DNA of 64,000 bases from Amycolatopsis sp. CA-126428. Lineage in GTDB: Bacteria > Actinomycetota > Actinomycetes > Mycobacteriales > Pseudonocardiaceae. The notes under the pieces were generated by a model that was not told the origin of the DNA, did no database searches, and saw only the letters and a list, made by a program, of their open reading frames with translations. The translations under genes were made by a program, and so were the position numbers. The stretch covers positions 1-64,000 of the forward strand of contig NZ_PPHF01000123.1 in NCBI RefSeq assembly GCF_002904335.1, written 5' to 3'. Positions 56,737 to 64,000 of this stretch are shown piece by piece; within the stretch, counting starts at the first letter, position 1; every line of letters begins with the position of its first letter.

Positions 56737-58593
56737 ATGAAGAAGCGGATGGGAACGGCGGCCGCCTTGGCCGCCGGGGTGGCGCTGGTCGGGCTGCCGG
56801 CCGCCGGGCAGCCCGCGCCGGTGACGTCCTGGACGCTCACCGCGCCGGGGACGTCGCTGGCGCCCACGCCGGCCGCGCACATCGCCCTGGACCGGGGCCG
56901 GCTCACGCTGTCGGTCACCCGCGGTGCGACGACGGTGCTCGAGCCGTCCGCGCTCGGCGTCGAGACGGCGAACGGCGACCTCACCCAGGGGCTGAAGGTC
57001 ACCGGGTTCAGCCAGCGTCCGATCCACGACGAGTACCCGACCACCACCGGCAAACGCTTGCGGCACACCTCCGACGCCGCCGAGACCACGCTCGACGTCA
57101 AGGGGCCCGGTGGCGCGTTCGCCGTCGTGGTCCGGGTCTCCCGCGACGGCGTCGCCTACCGGTACGTCTTCGACACCCCGAAGTGGGTGACGGTCGTGGG
57201 CGAGGCGTCGGAGTTCGCCGTCCCGCAGACCGCCGACTCCTTCCTGCTGCCGTTCGACAACGGCCGCAGCGACTACGAGAGCATCCACGTCCACAAGCCG
57301 GTCGCGCAGCAGGACCCGATCGAGTACGGCTACCCGGCGCTGTTCCACGTCGGTGACACCTGGCTTTCGGTCCTCGAATCCGACCTGAACGGCAGCTACG
57401 CGGGCTCCCGGCTGACGCTCACCCCGCAGCACCGCTTCCGGCTGACCCTCGGCGACCCGGCGGAAGTCGCGAAGGGACCCCTGGCCACGCCGTGGCGGGC
57501 GATGATCGTCGGCGATCTCGCCACCGTCACGGAGTCCGACCTGAGCACCGACCTCGCGAGCCCGGCGAAGATCGCCGACACGTCGTGGATCAAGCCCGGC
57601 GCGGGGGCGTGGTCGTGGTGGTCGGAAGGCACCGGCGACCTGGCGCTGCAGGAGAAGTACGTCGACCTCGCGGCGAAGGAGGGCTGGGCGGACAACCTCG
57701 TCGACTCGGGCTGGAACGCCGCCTGGGTGCCCGACCTGGTCGCCTACGCCAAGCAACGCGGCATCGGGATCTGGCTCTGGGCCGACGCGAAGATCACCGA
57801 CACCGACAGCGAGCGGGAGAAGAACTTCAAGCAGTACGCCGACTGGGGCGTGGCCGGGCTGAAGATCGACTTCGTCGAGTCCGAACGGCAGGACCGCACC
57901 CGCTGGTACGACGCGGTGCTCGCGGCGGCCGCGAAGTACCACCTGATGGTGAACTTCCACGGCGCGCCGATCCCGCGGGGCATCCAGCGGACCTGGCCGA
58001 ACGTGCTGAGCGTCGAGGCGGTGAAGGGCGCCGAGGGCACGAAGCCGAAGCCGGGGCGCGTGCCGTTCCCGATCGAGCACTACCTGACGCTGCCGTTCAC
58101 GCGGAACCTGTCCGGCTCGATGGACTTCACGCCGGTGACCTTCTCCGGCGTCCGGCCGACCAGCGACGGCGGCGAGCTCGCGCTGTCGGTGCTGTTCGAA
58201 TCCGGCGTCCAGCACTTCGCGGACAGCGTCGCGAGTTACGACGCCCACCCCGTCGCCGAGCGGCTGCTCAAGGGCATCCCGACGGCGTGGGACGACACGC
58301 GGCTGCTGGCCGGCGACCCCGGGAAGCTCGCGGTGATCGCCCGCCGCGGCGGCGCGCAGTGGTACGTCGGGGCGTTGGCGGCGGGGCCGGCGACCCGGCT
58401 CGACGCGCCGCTCGATTTCCTCCCTCCGGGTGATTGGCTGGCCGAGATCTACGGCGACGGCGCCGACGGGCAGCTTCAGGTGACGACACAGCGCGTGACA
58501 TCCGGCGGCGTCCTCACCGTTCCGGTGGCCGCGAGCGGCGGATTCGCGGCCCGCCTCTGCGTCGCCGCCGCGGGCGCGTCGACCTGCCCCTGA
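56737..58593 (+). CDS. Secreted GH97 glycoside hydrolase
   Basis: 618 residues from the ATG at 56737. Signal peptide (about 1-27). N-terminal beta-sandwich, then a TIM barrel with PGAGAWSWWSEGTGDL, VDSGWNAAWVPDL, GLKIDFVESERQDR and NFHGAPIPRGIQRTWPNVLS. The Asp at the nucleophile position (D378, KIDF) is that of the retaining alpha-galactosidase branch of GH97, not the inverting SusB branch. GGGAAGGGG upstream. Pairs with GH27 as a likely alpha-galactoside/arabinoside-degrading set. Confidence 0.93.
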   Translation: MKKRMGTAAALAAGVALVGLPAAGQPAPVTSWTLTAPGTSLAPTPAAHIALDRGRLTLSVTRGATTVLEPSALGVETANGDLTQGLKVTGFSQRPIHDEYPTTTGKRLRHTSDAAETTLDVKGPGGAFAVVVRVSRDGVAYRYVFDTPKWVTVVGEASEFAVPQTADSFLLPFDNGRSDYESIHVHKPVAQQDPIEYGYPALFHVGDTWLSVLESDLNGSYAGSRLTLTPQHRFRLTLGDPAEVAKGPLATPWRAMIVGDLATVTESDLSTDLASPAKIADTSWIKPGAGAWSWWSEGTGDLALQEKYVDLAAKEGWADNLVDSGWNAAWVPDLVAYAKQRGIGIWLWADAKITDTDSEREKNFKQYADWGVAGLKIDFVESERQDRTRWYDAVLAAAAKYHLMVNFHGAPIPRGIQRTWPNVLSVEAVKGAEGTKPKPGRVPFPIEHYLTLPFTRNLSGSMDFTPVTFSGVRPTSDGGELALSVLFESGVQHFADSVASYDAHPVAERLLKGIPTAWDDTRLLAGDPGKLAVIARRGGAQWYVGALAAGPATRLDAPLDFLPPGDWLAEIYGDGADGQLQVTTQRVTSGGVLTVPVAASGGFAARLCVAAAGASTCP

Positions 58594-58870
58594 GTAGCCC
58601 GAATGGCCGCTGCGGGCTGCCATCGGGCCACGGAAAGCCCTGGTGGTGGCCCGCTGGGCCGCTTTTTGCCCGGCCGCTGGTCCGTTCGGATGATCACATT
58701 CGGTGTCCGGTTCGTCGCGCGCGCGACTCGTGAGTAAACGTTTGTGTTACGTAGCGTGCCTTTCCTATGGCGCATTCCTGTCCGCCGGGTACGGTCTGGC
58801 GGTCGACCCGGCAGTAGGGCCGGGTCGTGCCCTTGACCATCCGCTGGATCAGCGGGGAGGGAGACACACG
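58594..58870 (+). promoter_or_regulatory. Leader of the nucleoside importer operon
   Basis: 277 bp between GH97 and the BMP lipoprotein. A TAGCGT -10-like hexamer lies at 58752-58757 behind TTGTGTTACG. No good -35 was identified and no terminator after GH97 was recognised. Confidence 0.4.
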
Positions 58871-60019
58871 TTGCGTCGCATGCGTGGAACCGCGCTGGCC
58901 GCCGCGGCCATGGCCGGGGTGCTCGCCCTGGCCGGGTGCGCCAAGGACTCGGGCGGTGGCAGCACGAACAACACCGCGAGCTCGTCGGGTGGCTCGGACT
59001 GCGTCACCGCGCAGAAGCCGCCCGCCGCACCCGCCGCGGCGAGCAGCTCGACCGCCGCCGGGGAGAAGGTCGACGGCAGCAAGCTCAAGATCGGCCTGGC
59101 CTTCGACGTCGGCGGCCGGGGTGACGCGTCGTTCAACGACGCCGCCGCCGCGGGTACCGACAAGGCGAAGTCCGACCTCGGCGTGACGACGGTCAGCGAA
59201 AGCACCGCCTCCGCCAGCGAGGCCGAGTCGGCCAAGCAGCAGCGCCTCGACCAGATGGCTTCGCAGGGCCTGAACCCGATCGTCGCGGTCGGCTTCGCGT
59301 ACGCGGACTCGGTCAAGGCCGTCGCCGCCAAGTACCCGAACACCAAGTTCGCGATCGTCGACGACGACTCGATCCAGCTGCCGAACGTGACGCCGCTGGT
59401 GTTCGCCGAGGAGCAGGGCTCGTTCCTGGCCGGCGTCGCCGCCGCGTACAAGAGCAAGAACTGCCACATCGGCTTCGTCGGCGGTGTCAACACCCCGCTG
59501 ATCCAGAAGTTCGAGGCCGGCTTCCTGCAGGGCGCGAAGACCGCTTCGTCCAAGATCAAGATCGAGGACGAGTACCTCACCCCGGCCGGTGACTTCTCCG
59601 GGTTCCAGGACCCGCCGAAGGGCAACGCGAAGGCCGCCGCCGAGATCGCCAAGGGCGCGGACGTCGTCTACCACGCCGCCGGCGCCTCCGGTAAGGGCGT
59701 CTTCGACGCCGCCAAGGCGGGCAATGCGCTGGCCATCGGGGTCGACTCCGACCAGTACAACCAGAAGACCGTCGCGGCCGACAAGGACGTCATCATCACG
59801 TCCATGCTCAAGCGCGTCGACGTCGCGGTCTTCGACTACATCCAGGCCGTCGCCAAGGGTGACCTGACGGTCCTGCCGAAGCGGTTCGACCTCAAGGTCG
59901 ACGGCGTCGGCTACGCCACCTCCGGCGGCAAGGTCGACGACATCAAGGACGTCCTCGACGGGTACAAGGCCCAGATCATCTCGGGCGCGATCACCGTTTC
60001 GGACAAGCCGCAGAAGTAG
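58871..60019 (+). CDS. BMP-family nucleoside-binding lipoprotein
   Basis: 382 residues from the TTG at 58871, 8-9 nt behind GGGAGGG; the ATG at 58880 is too far from it. Lipobox LALAGC at about residues 19-24, so lipid-anchored. Mature PnrA/BMP fold: IGLAFDVGGRGDASFNDAAA, NPIVAVGFAYADSV, EEQGSFLAGVAAAYKS, IGFVGGVNTPLIQKFEAGF and YHAAGASGKGVFDAA. Binds purine nucleosides in characterised relatives. First gene of the importer operon. Confidence 0.94.
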   Translation: MRRMRGTALAAAAMAGVLALAGCAKDSGGGSTNNTASSSGGSDCVTAQKPPAAPAAASSSTAAGEKVDGSKLKIGLAFDVGGRGDASFNDAAAAGTDKAKSDLGVTTVSESTASASEAESAKQQRLDQMASQGLNPIVAVGFAYADSVKAVAAKYPNTKFAIVDDDSIQLPNVTPLVFAEEQGSFLAGVAAAYKSKNCHIGFVGGVNTPLIQKFEAGFLQGAKTASSKIKIEDEYLTPAGDFSGFQDPPKGNAKAAAEIAKGADVVYHAAGASGKGVFDAAKAGNALAIGVDSDQYNQKTVAADKDVIITSMLKRVDVAVFDYIQAVAKGDLTVLPKRFDLKVDGVGYATSGGKVDDIKDVLDGYKAQIISGAITVSDKPQK

Positions 60020-60096
60020 CTCAACGCGTGCCGGGGCTCGGAGGAATTCTCCTCCGGGCCCCTCACGCGTTCCAGAGATATGGAATTCTCCCGCCC

Positions 60097-61664
<1,568 letters not shown>

Positions 61665-61668
<4 letters not shown>

Positions 61669-62756
61669 CCTCCTGGCGCACGAAACTGCTGCCGCCGCTG
61701 CTGGCGATCGTGTTCGCCGTGCTGCTGTCGGCGATCGCGCTCATCATCTCCGGGGCCGATCCGCTGCAGGCGTACGGCACGATGATCGGCCAGATGTTCA
61801 AGGGCTCGACCGCGGTCGACACGGTGAACCTGGCGACGGTGTACTACCTGTCCGGCCTCGCGGTCGCCATCGGCTTCCAGATGAACCTGTTCAACATCGG
61901 TGTCGAAGGCCAGTACCGCTTCGCCGCCGTCGTCGCGGCCATCGCGGGCGGCGCCATGAAACTGCCGCCGGTCATCCACGTCGTCGCGATCCTCGTGGTC
62001 GCGGTCGTCGCGGGCATGGCCTACGCGGCTGTCCCGGCGATCCTCAAGGTGACCCGCGGGGTCAGCGAGGTCATCTCGACGATCATGCTCAACGCGATCG
62101 TCGCCGGCATCATCGCGTTCCTCATCAACGCCGACCAGTTCGGCGTGCAGCGCGGCAACAACATCGGCACCCGCGTGATCGAGCCGTCCGGCCGGATCCC
62201 GGGCATCCCGCTCGGCTCGGGCACGCTGTTCGGCTTCGTCGTCATCGCCGCGCTCATCGGCGGGGCCTACTGGTTCATGCTCAACCGCACCCGGTTCGGC
62301 TTCGAACTGAAGGCGTCCGGCGAGTCCACCACCGCCGCGGCCGCGGGTGGCGTCAGCGCCAAGAAGATGACGCTGATTGCGATGCTGCTCTCCGGTGGCG
62401 TCGCCGGCCTGGTCGCCATGCCGGAACTGCTCGGCCGCGACTACAGCTACGGCATCACCGCGACGCAGATGTACGGCTTCACCGGCATCGCGGTCGCGCT
62501 GCTCGGCCGCAACCACCCCGGCGGCATCGCGCTCGGCGCGCTGCTGTGGGCGTTCCTGGACACCTCCGCGGTGTCGCTGGAGCAGATCAACGTGTCCAAG
62601 GAGATCGCGACGATCATGCAGGGCATCATCGTGCTGTCGGTCGTCGTGGCGTACGAGATCGTGCGGCGCGCCGACCTCGCGGCCGAACAACGCAAGGTCG
62701 GGCGCGCACTCGCCGGCCGCAAGGGTTCCACGGTCGCCGAAGGGGGTGCGGTGTGA
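61665..62756 (+). CDS. Nucleoside ABC transporter permease 1
   Basis: 363 residues, about nine helices. Shows GFQMNLFNIGVEGQYRFAAV, the GVSEVISTIMLN motif and FGFELKASGESTTAAAAGG, the coupling-helix region of BPD_transp_2 permeases. Pairs with the second permease to form the translocation channel. Overlaps both neighbours by 4 nt. Confidence 0.94.
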
Positions 62757-64000
62757 TCACCGACGTCGCTCCCGAATCCGGCTCGACCATGCCGGTGCAG
62801 CGCAAGCGGGGCCGGGTGCCCGGCTGGCTGCGCGGCGTGATCTGGGCCGTGATCGCGATCGCGGTCATCTCGACGGCGTCGTACTCCACGGGCGTCGCCG
62901 CGCTGACGTCGTCCAACACTGCGTCGACGGCGTTGCGCCTGGCGCTGCCGATCCTGCTGTGCGCGCTGGGCGGTCTCTGGGCCGAACGCGCGGGCGTGGT
63001 CAACATCGGTCTCGAGGGCATGATGATCCTCGGCACCTGGGGCGCCGCCTGGGGTTCGTACTACGGCGGCGCGTGGTCCGGCCTGCTGGCCGCGCTGCTG
63101 TTCGGTGCGCTGGGCGGGCTGCTGCACGCGGTGGCGACGGTGACGTTCAACGTCAACCACATCGTCTCCGGCGTCGCGATCAACCTGCTCGGCCTGGGTG
63201 TCACGAAGTACCTGGCGAACCTGATCTTCGCGCCGATCTCGGGCAACCCGCGGCAGTCGCCGGTGGTGCCGAAGTTCGACACCTACTCGGCGACGTTCCT
63301 CTCGGACTGGCTGGGCGACCTGGAGAAGGAGCAGCGCGTCGGGATCTCCGACGTCGCGGGCATCCTGCGCGGGCTGGTCACCGAAGTGGCGCCGCTGACG
63401 ATGCTCGCGATCATCCTGGTGCCGGTGAGCTTCTGGGTGCTCTGGAAGACCCGGTTCGGCCTGCGGCTGCGCTCCTGCGGCGAGAACCCGGTCGCGGCCG
63501 AGTCCCTCGGCGTGAACGTGTACCTGCACAAGTACGTGGCCGTGATCATCTCCGGCGCGTTCGCCGGCATGGGTGGGGCCTCGCTGGTGCTGCTGCGCGG
63601 TGGCGCGGACTACCTGGAGAACCAGACGAACGGCCGCGGGTACATCGGCCTGGCGGCGATGATCTTCGGCAACTGGCGCCCGGGCGGCCTGCTCGGCGGC
63701 GCGGCGCTGTTCGGCTACGCGGACGGCCTGCAGCTCGCCGGCGGCGGCGAAGCGGTGCTGGCGCTGCTCTATGGCGCGGTGATCCTGGTCGCCGTGATCG
63801 TCGTCGTGCAGCTGTTCCGTCGCCAGTGGATCGCGGCCGGGCTCGGCGTGGTCGGCGCGGGCGTGCTGTACGCGATCTACTGGGCCAACGACACGCTGCC
63901 GTCGGACCTGATCCCGTACACCGCGCACTTCGTGACGCTGATCGTGCTGGCCGTGGCTTCGCAGCGGCTGCGGCCGCCGAAGGCCGACGGGCAGCCGTAC
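62753..64000 (+). CDS. Nucleoside ABC transporter permease 2 (runs off window)
   Basis: GTG at 62753 overlaps the previous stop (GTGA). The frame is open to the window end: 416 codons seen, no stop. ERAGVVNIGLEGMMILGTWG, NVNHIVSGVAINLLGLG and FGLRLRSCGENPVAAESLGV are the permease signatures. Longer than typical (~300-330) because of extra C-terminal helices (about 345-410), common in actinobacterial versions. A downstream cytidine deaminase or thymidine phosphorylase gene is usual but not in view. Confidence 0.93.
   Translation, partial: MITDVAPESGSTMPVQRKRGRVPGWLRGVIWAVIAIAVISTASYSTGVAALTSSNTASTALRLALPILLCALGGLWAERAGVVNIGLEGMMILGTWGAAWGSYYGGAWSGLLAALLFGALGGLLHAVATVTFNVNHIVSGVAINLLGLGVTKYLANLIFAPISGNPRQSPVVPKFDTYSATFLSDWLGDLEKEQRVGISDVAGILRGLVTEVAPLTMLAIILVPVSFWVLWKTRFGLRLRSCGENPVAAESLGVNVYLHKYVAVIISGAFAGMGGASLVLLRGGADYLENQTNGRGYIGLAAMIFGNWRPGGLLGGAALFGYADGLQLAGGGEAVLALLYGAVILVAVIVVVQLFRRQWIAAGLGVVGAGVLYAIYWANDTLPSDLIPYTAHFVTLIVLAVASQRLRPPKADGQPY

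Overview
The window is high-GC DNA from a Gram-positive actinomycete, most likely Pseudonocardiaceae and probably Amycolatopsis. This is inferred from codon use with G/C in almost every third position, frequent GTG starts, leaderless promoters, and gene order shared with mycobacteria (sucC-sucD-DUF5336-DUF6350-purN-purH; trpS beside a YihY/BrkB gene). No tRNA, rRNA, CRISPR array, transposase or phage gene was seen. It reads as chromosomal core and near-core DNA with local accessory insertions.

Layout. 0-5.3 kb: a small hypothetical, a secreted M23 peptidase, a large multi-pass membrane protein with a repeat-rich N-terminus, a degenerate repeat tract, and an orphan B12-domain-like protein. 5.3-13.1 kb: succinyl-CoA synthetase (sucCD), two membrane proteins, purN and purH (last steps of purine synthesis) and an anchored secreted protein. 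13.1-14.4 kb: a lipoprotein and a GNAT acetyltransferase. 14.6-21.4 kb: an SOS mutagenesis cassette (imuA-like, imuB, dnaE2) behind a perfect LexA box. Two extra ORFs lie in the cassette, one of them made of 21-bp repeats and overlapping both neighbours by 4 nt. 21.4-28.9 kb: methyltransferase, thioesterase, AraC regulator, VOC protein, pentapeptide-repeat protein, a ~995-residue TNT-toxin-domain protein, folD and DUF3017. 29-37.3 kb: two MFS exporters around an ArsR regulator, a SpoU/TrmH-type RNA methylase, a HhH-GPD repair protein, AraC/DUF2000, a secreted protein, a methyltransferase, DUF2203 and a membrane protein. 37.5-42.7 kb: icd, a small SH3-like protein, a tetR-microprotein-membrane hydrolase operon, an MBL-fold hydrolase and exonuclease III. 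42.9-50.5 kb: small membrane protein, trpS, a truncated kinase, YihY, an acyl-CoA dehydrogenase-like flavoprotein with an HxlR regulator, a D,D-carboxypeptidase, an SCO4848-type protein and a subtilase. 50.8-54.3 kb: sdhCDAB on the minus strand. 54.6-58.6 kb: two secreted glycoside hydrolases (GH27, GH97). 58.9-64 kb: a BMP-type nucleoside ABC importer whose last permease runs off the end.

Functionally, sucCD, icd and sdhCDAB are TCA-cycle enzymes. purN, purH and folD share one-carbon chemistry (10-formyl-THF). The GH27/GH97 pair would release monosaccharides outside the cell, and the BMP importer would salvage nucleosides. The most unusual features are the repeat ORF inside the SOS cassette, a covarying pair of 46-bp palindromes, a 140-nt two-stage hairpin beside sdhB, and a TNT toxin-domain gene with no visible immunity gene.
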